From assembly GCF_021390175.1 (NCBI RefSeq), contig NZ_CP090004.1, positions 1,488,001 through 1,552,000 on the forward strand: DNA of 64,000 nt, given 5' to 3'. Shown one piece after another: positions 1 through 8,299 of this stretch (position 1 is the stretch's first letter; every line of letters starts with the position of its first letter). The translations under genes and the position numbers were made by a program. The notes beneath the pieces are model-generated. The model was not told where the DNA came from and did no database searches. It saw only the letters and a list, made by a program, of their open reading frames with translations. Origin of the DNA: Flagellimonas sp. HMM57 (lineage in GTDB: Bacteria; Bacteroidota; Bacteroidia; Flavobacteriales; Flavobacteriaceae).

Positions 1-61
1 CCAATATCATAAGAGCTATCCCTGCTTGGGCACTATTTTGGATAAAATACCTTCTTTTCAT
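1..61 (-). CDS. Start of a Tat-exported protein, cut by the left window edge
   Basis: An ATG at 61 on the minus strand opens a frame that stays open to the window edge. The first residues are MKRRYFIQNSAQAGIALM, a twin-arginine start (R3-R4 followed by a hydrophobic stretch) typical of Tat signal peptides in Bacteroidota sugar-metabolism proteins. Only about 20 codons are present, so the enzyme cannot be named. It is divergent from the GMC oxidoreductase at 198, and such pairs often sit beside Tat-exported TIM-barrel isomerases or Gfo/Idh/MocA enzymes; that is a context guess only. Confidence 0.55.
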   Translation of the reverse strand, partial: MKRRYFIQNSAQAGIALMIL

Positions 62-197
62 AAAAATTAATTGTAATACGTCAAAAAGAATCAAAAAACT
101 ACAACGTTATAGTAGGGAATTCTCAATAAACGTAGGGATTAAATGTAGAAAATTAATTTAATAATTAATACATTTAGGAAATAAACAATACTGTTAA

Positions 198-1916
198 ATG
201 AGTAAATTTTATTACAACGAAGAGCAGGAATCTTATGATGCCATTGTAGTAGGAACGGGCATTAGTGGAGGTTGGGCCGCCAAAGAGCTCTGCGAGAACG
301 GACTAAAGACATTGGTCTTGGAACGTGGTCGTATGGTTAACCATATTACGGACTATCCCACGGCAAACCTAGATCCCTGGGATTTTCCCAACAATGGGGA
401 ACTGTCTCCTGAGAAAATTGCAAGACAAGAAAAGCAAAATAGAACAGGTTACACGGTAAAAGCAGCGCACCATTTTTGGTTTGTGGATGATATTGACCAT
501 CCCTACAATGAAACAAAACGCTTCGATTGGATGAGAGGCTACCATGTAGGCGGGAGATCATTATTGTGGGGAAGACATAGCTATCGATGGAGTGAAATGG
601 ATTTTGAGGCCAATAAAAAGGAGGGTGTTGCTGTAGATTGGCCAGTGCGCTATAAGGATATTGCCCCTTGGTACGATAAAGTGGAAAGTTATATAGGGGT
701 TACCGGGGAAACTCTCGGATTATCACAACTGCCCGATGGCATTTTTGAGCCCATGATGCAGTTGAACTGTGTAGAACAACATGTTCGTGAGCAAGTAGCG
801 GAACATTTTGATGGACGGGTGATTACGGCAGGTAGAGTGGCCCATATTAATAGTGATAAAAAATTTGAGGGCCTAAACCGAAGTTCGTGTAAATTTAGGA
901 ACAGATGTATAAGAGGTTGTCCTTTTGGGGCATATTTTAGCAGCAATTCGTCTACTTTGCCCGCAGCTGAACGTACCGGAAACATGACACTTAGACCGGA
1001 TTCCATTGTCCATGAGATTATTTATGATGCGGACACCAAGAAGGCTACCGGTGTAAAAGTAATTGACAGGGTCACAAAGGAAACTTATGAGTTCAAGGCA
1101 AAGGTTATTTTCCTCTGTGCTTCTGCCGTGGCCTCAACTTCCATTCTTATGCAATCCAAATCGGATAGATTTCCTGATGGGATGGGCAATGATTCGGGAG
1201 AACTTGGACACAACATCATGGACCACCATTTTAAGGCAGGTGCACGAGGTAAAATGGATGGTTACGAAGACAAATATTACAAAGGAAGAAAGCCGAACGG
1301 AATTTACGTTCCCCGTTTTAGAAACCTCGGAGGTGCCAGTGAAATGAAAGATTTTAATCGCGGTTATGGCTATCAAGGAGGTGCATCCAGAGGAAATTAT
1401 GAGGATATAATTGCAGAGGTCTCCCACGGAAAAGAGCTTAAGGAAGCTATCTTGGGGGTCGGAGGATGGCAGGTGGGCATTAATGGTTTTGGTGAAATTT
1501 TACCCTATCACGAAAACAAGATGACCTTAGATTATGACAAATTAGACCAATGGGGTCTGCCTACGGTTACTTTTGATGCTGAAATAAAGGATAACGAGCT
1601 CAATATGCGCAAGGATATGCAGGAGCAGGCAGCGGCCATGTTGGAAAAATCAGGTGTTCGCGATATTGAAACCTACGATGAAACCTATGCGCTTGGCCTT
1701 GGTATACACGAAATGGGTACGGCCAGAATGGGCAAGAACCCAAAGACCTCCGTAGTTAATGCAAACAACCAATTGCATGCTGTTGAAAATGTTTATGTTA
1801 CAGATGGTGCCTTTATGACTTCCGCAAGTTGTGTAAATCCATCATTAACCTATATGGCTTTTACGGCCAGAGCTGCCAATCATGCAGTCCAAGAACTTAA
1901 AAAAGGAAATATCTAA
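198..1916 (+). CDS. GMC family oxidoreductase (FAD-dependent, sugar/alcohol dehydrogenase type)
   Basis: A 572-residue flavoenzyme, the usual length for the glucose-methanol-choline family as found in membrane-bound gluconate/sorbitol-type dehydrogenases. The FAD dinucleotide motif GTGISG lies at residues 19-24. The C-terminal GMC domain contains GIHEMGTARMG, with a conserved histidine near residue 504, and a late VNPSLTYMAF segment typical of the active site. It likely oxidises a sugar or polyol and passes electrons to a partner. Its stop codon overlaps the start of the next gene (TAATG), so it is translationally coupled to the subunit-3-like gene. The substrate cannot be read from the sequence. 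No secretion signal is visible on this subunit; export could rely on the partner's twin-arginine start, which is inference. Confidence 0.9.
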   Translation: MSKFYYNEEQESYDAIVVGTGISGGWAAKELCENGLKTLVLERGRMVNHITDYPTANLDPWDFPNNGELSPEKIARQEKQNRTGYTVKAAHHFWFVDDIDHPYNETKRFDWMRGYHVGGRSLLWGRHSYRWSEMDFEANKKEGVAVDWPVRYKDIAPWYDKVESYIGVTGETLGLSQLPDGIFEPMMQLNCVEQHVREQVAEHFDGRVITAGRVAHINSDKKFEGLNRSSCKFRNRCIRGCPFGAYFSSNSSTLPAAERTGNMTLRPDSIVHEIIYDADTKKATGVKVIDRVTKETYEFKAKVIFLCASAVASTSILMQSKSDRFPDGMGNDSGELGHNIMDHHFKAGARGKMDGYEDKYYKGRKPNGIYVPRFRNLGGASEMKDFNRGYGYQGGASRGNYEDIIAEVSHGKELKEAILGVGGWQVGINGFGEILPYHENKMTLDYDKLDQWGLPTVTFDAEIKDNELNMRKDMQEQAAAMLEKSGVRDIETYDETYALGLGIHEMGTARMGKNPKTSVVNANNQLHAVENVYVTDGAFMTSASCVNPSLTYMAFTARAANHAVQELKKGNI

Positions 1917-2566
1917 TGGAAAGAAGAGTTGCATTAAAAAACATGGGGCTTGCCTTTGGGTATACCATTGTCGCCCCCACACTTTTGGGAATTGTACAAA
2001 GCTGTAGCACCAAAAAGGTATTGGATTGGACACCAGACTTTTTTACCAAAGATGAAGGTGTTGTCCTGCATACCCTTGTAGACATGATATTGCCCAAAAC
2101 AGATACTCCTTCTGCCACAGAAGTGAATGTACATGTCTTTATAGACAAGTTTGTGAACGAAGTATTGCCAAAAGAGCATCAGGACTTTCTAAAAAACGGT
2201 ATGGACAAATTCATGAACACCGTTTTGACAGTAGCACAAAAAGAAACACTTGCCGAACTGGGCGAAGAAGACTTAGAACCTACTCTGGCCAAGTACTTAA
2301 AGAAAAGAACAGATGCTATTGAAGAGTCACACGAAAAAGCAGTAGAGGATTATTTCATTGCGGTAAAAGAAAATGGCAGTGCAATTATAGACGATGAGAT
2401 TGCCCACTTTAGCTTTGCCACTTCTTTGCGGGACATGGCTATTTGGTCATATAAGACGTCCGAATATGTAGGGGAAGAGGTCTTGGCCTATTTACCAGTT
2501 CCTGGAGAATATATTGCCTGTGAGGATGAACAGACCTTGACACAAGGTAAGGCATGGTCGCTTTAG
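1916..2566 (+). CDS. Gluconate 2-dehydrogenase subunit 3 family protein
   Basis: A 216-residue protein resembling the small gamma subunit (subunit 3) of membrane-bound gluconate/polyol dehydrogenases. It begins MERRVALKNMGLAFG, a twin-arginine-like start, followed by a hydrophobic segment and a cysteine at about residue 30 (VQSC), which suggests Tat export and perhaps lipid anchoring. The family's role is to escort and stabilise the GMC flavin subunit, here the gene immediately upstream with a 1-base overlap. Conserved segments include the EGVVLHTLVDMILPKTDTPS stretch near the N-terminus. A short heptanucleotide array starts directly after its stop codon. The pairing supports a two-subunit periplasmic dehydrogenase. 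Confidence 0.85.
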   Translation: MERRVALKNMGLAFGYTIVAPTLLGIVQSCSTKKVLDWTPDFFTKDEGVVLHTLVDMILPKTDTPSATEVNVHVFIDKFVNEVLPKEHQDFLKNGMDKFMNTVLTVAQKETLAELGEEDLEPTLAKYLKKRTDAIEESHEKAVEDYFIAVKENGSAIIDDEIAHFSFATSLRDMAIWSYKTSEYVGEEVLAYLPVPGEYIACEDEQTLTQGKAWSL

Positions 2567-2606
2567 AGGTGTTAGGTGTTAGGTGTTAGGTGTTAGGTGT
2601 TAGGTG
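2567..2606. repeat. Heptanucleotide tandem repeat (AGGTGTT)n
   Basis: Five full copies and one partial copy of AGGTGTT run head to tail from the base after the stop codon of the dehydrogenase subunit. All copies are identical. It is non-coding here. Arrays of this unit length can change copy number by slippage. Another, longer heptanucleotide array lies at 14486-14588. Confidence 0.9.
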
Positions 2607-3021
2607 AAAAGTACGAAATGTAATTTTATGGATGCTCACTTATAAGCTCTAAAGTTTAGTTTTTGTTTCTTGATTTTTTTTGAGTCAAGGGTAAAACGTA
2701 AAAGTTAATTATACCTTTTAAGTTCAAAACTAATTCTGAATCTAAATCTATTTTTTTGACTTCCGATAAACGGTCAGGGGTTGAACATCTCGACAAGCGC
2801 GTAGTGTGATTTCTTAGATGTTTGGTTTATTTAGAGCCTTAGTTCATCAAAATAAATGAGTTAGGGGATATATTTTCTAAATTCTGACATTGGATTCAGT
2901 TTCAGACATCTTTTATCTCAATAATCAATAAAAACACCCCGAGAAAGGTTCGTTATTTAAGGAACTTTCCCGAGGCGTCTATTTAATAAACACTATCACA
3001 TACTGATAAGTTCAGTATAAA
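2607..3021. other. Intergenic region without a gene
   Basis: The space between the dehydrogenase pair and nrdA holds no credible ORF or RNA gene. It contains a TCTCGACAAGCGCGTAGT stretch near 2789-2806, similar to short repeat-like elements near 23025 and 47108, and the nrd terminator listed separately. Confidence 0.6.
2928..2975 (-). terminator. Intrinsic terminator of the nrdBA operon
   Basis: Read on the minus strand, a stem of about 14 bp (arms 2962-2975 and 2937-2951, with one bulged base and a few G-U pairs) and a short AT-rich loop is followed by a T-rich run (TGTTTTTATT). It lies 47 bases beyond the nrdA stop codon, where a rho-independent terminator is expected. Confidence 0.75.
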
Positions 3022-5499
3022 CTATGATCCACACATTAAGCAATCATCGTCCGCTTGGCCTTCTTTGGCCCGTGCAATCATTTCTTTCATCTCTTCTGCC
3101 GTCATTGGCTGTATATCTACTTCTTGTTGATTTACCGGAGTAGGATCAACTTTAAGTTCTTCAGTAGCATTAGGAGTAGCTGCGACCACTTCAGCTTCAG
3201 CGGCAACACTAACTGGAACTTCTTTCTTTTTGGTATTGTCCAGCGTAAACTTGATAGCATCAACGGCAGCCTTGGTCCTTAGATAGTACATACCCGTTTT
3301 GAGACCACTCTTCCATGCGTAAAAATGCATAGAAGTCAATTTTGGATAATTGGCATTTTCCATGAACAAGTTCAAGGATTGACTCTGATCGATAAAATAG
3401 CCCCGTTGCCTGCTCATATCTATAATGTCCTTCATGCTAAGCTCCCATACCGTTCGGTATAGTTCCTTTATATCTTCTGGAATACCATCTATATGTTGTA
3501 TGGAACCGTTGGCACGCATTAATTCTTGCTTTAGGTTCTCGTTCCAAAGTCCTAGTTTTACCAAGTCTTCTAAAAGATGTTTATTAACTACGATAAATTC
3601 TCCAGAAAGTACTCTTCTTGTATAAATGTTTGAGGTATAGGGTTCAAAACATTCATTGTTACCTAAAATTTGTGAAGTTGAAGCCGTGGGCATGGGAGCG
3701 ACCAATAACGAGTTGCGTACACCATGTTTTTTAACTTCTTTTCTCAGTTTGCCCCAATCCCATCTACCAGATAGCTCTTCGTCATCAATTCCCCAAAGAT
3801 TATGCTGAAACTCTCCTTTGGCTATAGGTGATTCCTTGTAGCTTGAGTAAGGTCCATCTTCTTTTGCTTCCTCCATTGAAGCTGTAACTGCCGCGTAATA
3901 AAGCGTTTCAAAGATTTCTTGATTCAACTTTTTAGCTTCATCACTTGTAAAAGGCAATCGTAACATGATAAAAGCATCTGCAAGTCCCTGCACTCCCAAT
4001 CCAATTGGTCTATGCCTCATGTTGGAGTTTTCCGCTTCTTTTACAGGATAATAGTTGCGGTCTATTACTCGGTTTAAATTTTTAGTGACCCTCTTGGTGA
4101 CCTTAAAAAGTTCTTTATGGTCAAACGCTCCGTTCTTTACGAACATGGGCAATGCAATTGACGCAAGGTTACAGACAGCAACCTCATCTGGTGAGGTATA
4201 CTCCAAAATCTCGGTACAAAGGTTGGATGAACGAATGGTTCCTAGATTTTTCTGGTTGCTCTTACGGTTTGCTGCATCCTTATAAAGCATATATGGTGTT
4301 CCCGTTTCTATTTGGGATTCCAAAATCTTCTCCCAAAGCTCTCTGGCTCTTATGGTCTTACGACCTTTTCCTTCAGCTTCATATTTGGTGTACAGGGCCT
4401 CAAACTCTTCACTGTGGGTAGTGAAAAGGTTTGGGCACTCGTTAGGACACATTAACGTCCAATCCCCATCTGCTTCTACCCGTTTCATGAACAAATCGGG
4501 AATCCACATCGCATAAAAGAGGTCACGGGCTCGCATTTCTTCTTTACCGTGATTCTTTTTCAAATCCAAAAAGTCAAAAATGTCGGCATGCCATGGTTCT
4601 ACATAAATGGCAAAGCTTCCTTTTCTTTTGCCTCCGCCTTGATCTACGTAGCGGGCAGTGTCGTTAAATACACGAAGCATGGGCACAATTCCGTTGGAAG
4701 TACCATTAGTTCCTGCAATATAGGACCCAGTAGCCCTAACGTTATGTATAGAGAGACCTATTCCACCGGCTGACTGAGAAATTTTAGCAGTTTGTTTTAG
4801 GGTATCGTAAATGCCATCTATACTGTCGTCCTTCATCGCCAGAAGAAAACAAGAGGACATTTGCGGTTTTGGTGTTCCAGAATTAAAAAGGGTAGGTGTA
4901 GCGTGCGTAAAGTATTTTTTGGACATGAGCTCATAGGTCTCCACTACCGAATCCAAATCGTTTAAATGAATCCCAACGGCAACTCTCATGAGCATGTGTT
5001 GTGGACGTTCTGCTATTTTACCATTGATCTTCAGCAAATAAGAGCGTTCCAATGTTTTAAAGCCAAAGTAATCGTAGCCAAAATCCCGATTATAGATAAT
5101 CGTTGAATCCAATTTATCGGCATTTTCAGAAATTACCTTATACACCTCGTCCGATAACAACGGGGCCTTTTTTCCAGTTCTTGGATTGACATACTCATAC
5201 AAATCCTTCATGGTTTCCGAGAAGGATTTTTTACTGTTTTTATGTAGGTTTGAAACTGAAATACGAGCTGCCAGTTTAGCGTAATCCGGATGGGTAGTCG
5301 TCATTGTCGCTGCAATTTCAGCAGCAAGGTTATCAAGTTCTGAAGTAGTCACTCCGTCATACAAACCTTCAATCACCCGCATGGCCACTTTCACAGGGTC
5401 GACCAAATCGTTGAGGCCATAACAAAGCTTTCTTACTCTGGCCGTGATTTTATCGAACATCATCGGCTCTTTTCTTCCATCTCTTTTTACTACAAACAT
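3022..5499 (-). CDS. nrdA: Ribonucleoside-diphosphate reductase, class Ia alpha subunit
   Basis: The 825-residue large subunit reduces ribonucleoside diphosphates to deoxyribonucleotides with the NrdB radical subunit. An N-terminal ATP-cone (about residues 1-95) for allosteric activity control is followed by the ten-stranded barrel. Active-site residues are visible: C217 (SSCFLL), N426/C428/E430 in NLCTE, and C443 (AVCNLA), matching the redox pair, thiyl cysteine and general acid of the family. The C-terminal tail ends with C820-L-M-C823, the swinging dithiol that thioredoxin or glutaredoxin re-reduces. It is the second gene after nrdB, 148 bp downstream on the same strand, with a terminator beyond it. 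The sequence shows no truncation. Confidence 0.97.
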   Translation of the reverse strand: MFVVKRDGRKEPMMFDKITARVRKLCYGLNDLVDPVKVAMRVIEGLYDGVTTSELDNLAAEIAATMTTTHPDYAKLAARISVSNLHKNSKKSFSETMKDLYEYVNPRTGKKAPLLSDEVYKVISENADKLDSTIIYNRDFGYDYFGFKTLERSYLLKINGKIAERPQHMLMRVAVGIHLNDLDSVVETYELMSKKYFTHATPTLFNSGTPKPQMSSCFLLAMKDDSIDGIYDTLKQTAKISQSAGGIGLSIHNVRATGSYIAGTNGTSNGIVPMLRVFNDTARYVDQGGGKRKGSFAIYVEPWHADIFDFLDLKKNHGKEEMRARDLFYAMWIPDLFMKRVEADGDWTLMCPNECPNLFTTHSEEFEALYTKYEAEGKGRKTIRARELWEKILESQIETGTPYMLYKDAANRKSNQKNLGTIRSSNLCTEILEYTSPDEVAVCNLASIALPMFVKNGAFDHKELFKVTKRVTKNLNRVIDRNYYPVKEAENSNMRHRPIGLGVQGLADAFIMLRLPFTSDEAKKLNQEIFETLYYAAVTASMEEAKEDGPYSSYKESPIAKGEFQHNLWGIDDEELSGRWDWGKLRKEVKKHGVRNSLLVAPMPTASTSQILGNNECFEPYTSNIYTRRVLSGEFIVVNKHLLEDLVKLGLWNENLKQELMRANGSIQHIDGIPEDIKELYRTVWELSMKDIIDMSRQRGYFIDQSQSLNLFMENANYPKLTSMHFYAWKSGLKTGMYYLRTKAAVDAIKFTLDNTKKKEVPVSVAAEAEVVAATPNATEELKVDPTPVNQQEVDIQPMTAEEMKEMIARAKEGQADDDCLMCGS

Positions 5500-5647
5500 A
5501 GGCTACGAATATTTTTAATATGGCATGAAAAATCAAGCCATGGTTACATTTTGCTATGCATTACGGGTTTCGCAATGCAAGTTGGTCAAGAACAGTTAAG
5601 AACGGTTGGGGTAATGGGGTTTCTTTTTAAGGCCGTGCGTGGTCTAT

Positions 5648-6634
5648 TTAAAAATCAGCATCGAAACTGATTTTTTGGGCATCAGTATCTTTTTCTTTGT
5701 TTAAAACGCCCGCTTTTTGATATTCTGACACCCGCTTTTCAAAGAAATTGGTCTTTCCTTGTAATGAAATCATATCCATAAAATCAAAAGGATTGGTCGA
5801 ATTGTATACTTTTTCACACTCTAATTCTACCAAAAGCCTATCCGTTACAAACTCTAGATACTGAGTCATTAATTTGGAGTTCATTCCAATAAGGCTTACG
5901 GGAAGTGACTCTGTGATAAACTCGCGTTCTATATTAAGGGCATCTACAATAATTTCAGTGATGCGTTCTTTGGACACTTTGTTTATCAGATGTTTATTAT
6001 GAAGATGTACTGCATAATCGCAATGCATTCCTTCATCTCTGGAAATAAGCTCATTAGAAAATGTCAATCCAGGCATAAGGCCTCTTTTTTTGAGCCAAAA
6101 AATGGAACAGAACGCTCCTGAGAAGAAAATACCCTCTACTGCTGCAAAAGCAATTAATCGCTCTGCAAAGCTTGGGGAATCTATCCATTTTAACGCCCAG
6201 TCCGCCTTCTTTTTAATTGCAGGAAAGTTCTCTATTGCTTTAAAAAGAACATTCTTTTCTTTTTCATCTTTTACGTAGGTATCTATCAGTAGCGAATATG
6301 TTTCTGAATGGATGTTTTCCATCATAATCTGAAACCCATAAAAGAACTTGGCTTCAGAGTATTGTACTTCATTTACAAAGTTTTCGGCCAAATTTTCATT
6401 GACGATACCATCCGAGGCGGCAAAAAATGCCAAAATATGCTTTATAAAATAGCGCTCGTCGTCATTTAATTTATTGTTCCAATCCCTTAGGTCTTGGTGT
6501 AAATCGATTTCTTCAGCAGTCCAAAAACAGGCTTCACATTTTTTGTACCATTCCCATAAATCATGATGTTGAATAGGGAAAATCACAAATCTGTCTTCAT
6601 TCTCTTCTAAAATAGGTTCTACTGCTACGGACAT
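5648..6634 (-). CDS. nrdB: Ribonucleoside-diphosphate reductase, class I beta subunit
   Basis: The 328-residue small subunit houses the di-metal centre and stable radical. The expected ligands are present: D44, E106 and H109 (ENIH), E167, E201 and H204 (EGMH). The radical tyrosine is Y113, in the ExxHxxxY spacing of class I enzymes, so this is not a tyrosine-less subclass. It precedes nrdA on the minus strand and likely shares its promoter. A strong terminator about 220 bp upstream shields the operon from minus-strand read-through. The 148-bp gap between nrdB and nrdA shows no other gene. Confidence 0.97.
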   Translation of the reverse strand: MSVAVEPILEENEDRFVIFPIQHHDLWEWYKKCEACFWTAEEIDLHQDLRDWNNKLNDDERYFIKHILAFFAASDGIVNENLAENFVNEVQYSEAKFFYGFQIMMENIHSETYSLLIDTYVKDEKEKNVLFKAIENFPAIKKKADWALKWIDSPSFAERLIAFAAVEGIFFSGAFCSIFWLKKRGLMPGLTFSNELISRDEGMHCDYAVHLHNKHLINKVSKERITEIIVDALNIEREFITESLPVSLIGMNSKLMTQYLEFVTDRLLVELECEKVYNSTNPFDFMDMISLQGKTNFFEKRVSEYQKAGVLNKEKDTDAQKISFDADF

Positions 6635-6845
6635 TTTTTTTTGTTAAAAGTTTATACTCTGGAAGAAACAACTTACTGCAAGCTAAACAAAGATTTAAAA
6701 ATGTAATCAGATTGTAAAGTTTGTTTCATCAAATTGAAAACAAAGTTTTTAACACAACATGTTGAAATCTAGGTTCGCAAGTGATGTTCGCTAGGCTTTT
6801 TAAACTATAGTCTTTGGATGTGTTTTTGGACAAGATTCAACAATA

Positions 6846-6889
6846 ACAAAAAAGACCAAAAAGTATTTATAAATATACTTTTTGGTCTT
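6846..6889 (-). terminator. Strong intrinsic terminator, minus strand
   Basis: A perfect 15-bp stem (6852-6866 with 6875-6889; arms AAGACCAAAAAGTAT and complement) and an 8-base loop is followed on the minus strand by six or more T residues. No annotated gene ends upstream on that strand; the only candidates are the small ORF at 7132-7251 and the structured element at 6928-7106. On the plus strand there is no T run. Confidence 0.8.
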
Positions 6890-6927
6890 GAGCTACTATA
6901 TTTATGATAAGGTTCATGGAGCGATAT

Positions 6928-7106
6928 AACATTACCAAAATTGTACGGCCAACTTAGTTGTACCTTAGAATTATTTTGTCCTTAGGTAGTTCCCCCGAAA
7001 CCCAAAGCCAACTTTCTTTCTAAAACCCAACCAAAGGTTATACGTTGCAAGCAGTTTCTATAATCAAGAGTTTGGTTGCCCTGGCCGTACTTTTATTGGT
7101 AATGTT
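6928..7106 (-). ncRNA. Candidate structured RNA or 3' UTR element (long inverted repeat)
   Basis: The two ends are complementary: 6928-6938 pairs perfectly with 7096-7106 (11 bp), then after a small internal loop GTACGGCC at 6943-6950 pairs with GGCCGTAC at 7083-7090, then AAC/GTT continues after a bulge. The whole 179-base stretch could fold as one long rod. It lies between a 39-codon ORF and a strong minus-strand terminator, which favours transcription on the minus strand. It could be a free small RNA (a 6S-like rod is one possibility), a structured 3' UTR, or a small MITE-like remnant. No family match can be claimed by eye. Confidence 0.4.
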
Positions 7107-7131
7107 TATGAACTTGTTACTGTCGAAAATT

Positions 7132-7251
7132 TTAGTCTTTTGCAACTACCTTTTCCCAGTTTGACTGCATTTTCAATTCTTTATTCTCTAAAACCGCAGC
7201 AAAAATTAGAGCAAATATCAAAATCGCGAATAATACAACACATTTTCTCAT
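7132..7251 (-). CDS. Small hydrophobic peptide of 39 residues
   Basis: The frame starts with ATG at 7251 and ends with TAA at 7132. The product begins MRKCVVLFAILIFALIF, a basic start plus a 16-18 residue hydrophobic run that would act as a signal or membrane anchor, followed by a charged tail ending VVAKD. No family is recognised. Support is indirect: the hydrophobic design, and a strong terminator on the same strand about 240 bases downstream with no other gene to serve. The ORF could still be chance. If real, it is a membrane-inserted or exported micropeptide in front of a structured 3' region. Confidence 0.4.
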   Translation of the reverse strand: MRKCVVLFAILIFALIFAAVLENKELKMQSNWEKVVAKD

Positions 7252-7491
7252 TTGAGTTTGGTTTTGGCTGTCTATTTATTTTTGACATTGTGAAAGTATG
7301 AAACGAAAAGATCGTAAATAACACAGTATGTATAAACGGTTATTTTTTGTGTATAGTTGGTTTTTAGTCTTTTAGCTTGAATGCAAGGGCGATAGAAAAA
7401 AGAAATTAGCTTTTAAGAAAAATGCTACAATATGTACATCGCCTAAGTTTTCTTACCAGTTATAAGCCTAAAATGTCCATTAGCACATATT
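7252..7491. other. AT-rich upstream region, divergent
   Basis: Non-coding stretch between the small minus-strand ORF and the LytTR regulator promoter. No exact TAnnTTTG box was found for the minus strand, and no ORF is supported. It completes the 915-base interval between nrdB and the regulator. Confidence 0.5.
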
Positions 7492-7525
7492 TTTGAATAG
7501 CTTGAGCAGAATAATCTTAAATTTG
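7492..7525 (+). promoter_or_regulatory. Bacteroidota-type promoter of the LytTR regulator
   Basis: A TTTG at 7492-7495 and an exact TAAATTTG at 7518-7525 are separated by 22 bases, matching the -33 TTG / -7 TAnnTTTG pattern described for Bacteroidota primary sigma factors (spacer about 17-23). The start codon follows 24 bases beyond the -7 box. Confidence 0.6.
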
Positions 7526-7549
7526 ATACTATAGCATATAAATTAAGGA

Positions 7550-8284
7550 ATGTTAGAAGCAGTTATAGTTGATGATGAGGTAAAAGCCTTGCAAAGCTTG
7601 AGTTGGGAGTTGACCAACTTAAGCGATGAAGTGGATATCATAGCTTCCTTTACAGATGTCCAAGAAGCATTGGATTACCTTGAAAAAAACACTCCAGATT
7701 GTCTTTTTTTGGATATAGAAATGCCGACTATGGACGGTTTTCAATTTATTAAGAATCTAAAAAACAAAGATTTCCCAGTCGTCATTACTACGGCTTACAA
7801 TCAATATGCCCTACAGGCTTTAAAAAACGAAGCCATTGATTATTTGTTGAAGCCCATAGATACGGATGATCTTCGCGAGACACTTACCAAAATCAAAAAG
7901 TACAATGCAAAAAATCTGACGATTGACAAGTTGGAAAAAATTCTACTAAACTTCAATGCAGAATCCAAGAGTAAAAAAATAACCATAAATACGGATGGTA
8001 AATTGTTGTTCCTTAACAGTGATGACATATTATATGCAGAGTCGGATGGAAACTACAGTACTATCTTTCTTAGTGATGGACAAAAAATTTTACTTACCAA
8101 AAAACTTAAAGAGGTGAACAATCTACTCCCAGATAATAGTTTCTTTAGGATACACAATTCATACATCATCAACCTCAATAAGATAAAAGAGTTTTTAAAA
8201 ACGGACGGTTATGTGGTTTTGGAGTCCAATCATAAAATTCCCGTCTCCCGGCAAAAGAAATCCGATTTTTTGGATATGCTGTAA
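7550..8284 (+). CDS. LytTR-family response regulator
   Basis: A 244-residue two-component regulator. The N-terminal receiver domain (about 1-120) has the acidic pair D8-D9, the phosphoacceptor D55 (CLFLDIEMP) and K101 (LLKPID). The C-terminal LytTR DNA-binding domain (about 145-244) contains the typical ILYAESDGNYS and FFRIHNSYIINL segments. It lies 15 bp upstream of a matching 7TMR/LytS-style histidine kinase with which it almost certainly forms a pair. Targets are not visible. A good promoter lies just upstream, so the two genes likely form one operon. Confidence 0.93.
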   Translation: MLEAVIVDDEVKALQSLSWELTNLSDEVDIIASFTDVQEALDYLEKNTPDCLFLDIEMPTMDGFQFIKNLKNKDFPVVITTAYNQYALQALKNEAIDYLLKPIDTDDLRETLTKIKKYNAKNLTIDKLEKILLNFNAESKSKKITINTDGKLLFLNSDDILYAESDGNYSTIFLSDGQKILLTKKLKEVNNLLPDNSFFRIHNSYIINLNKIKEFLKTDGYVVLESNHKIPVSRQKKSDFLDML

Positions 8285-8299
8285 CTTCCCAAACCGACT

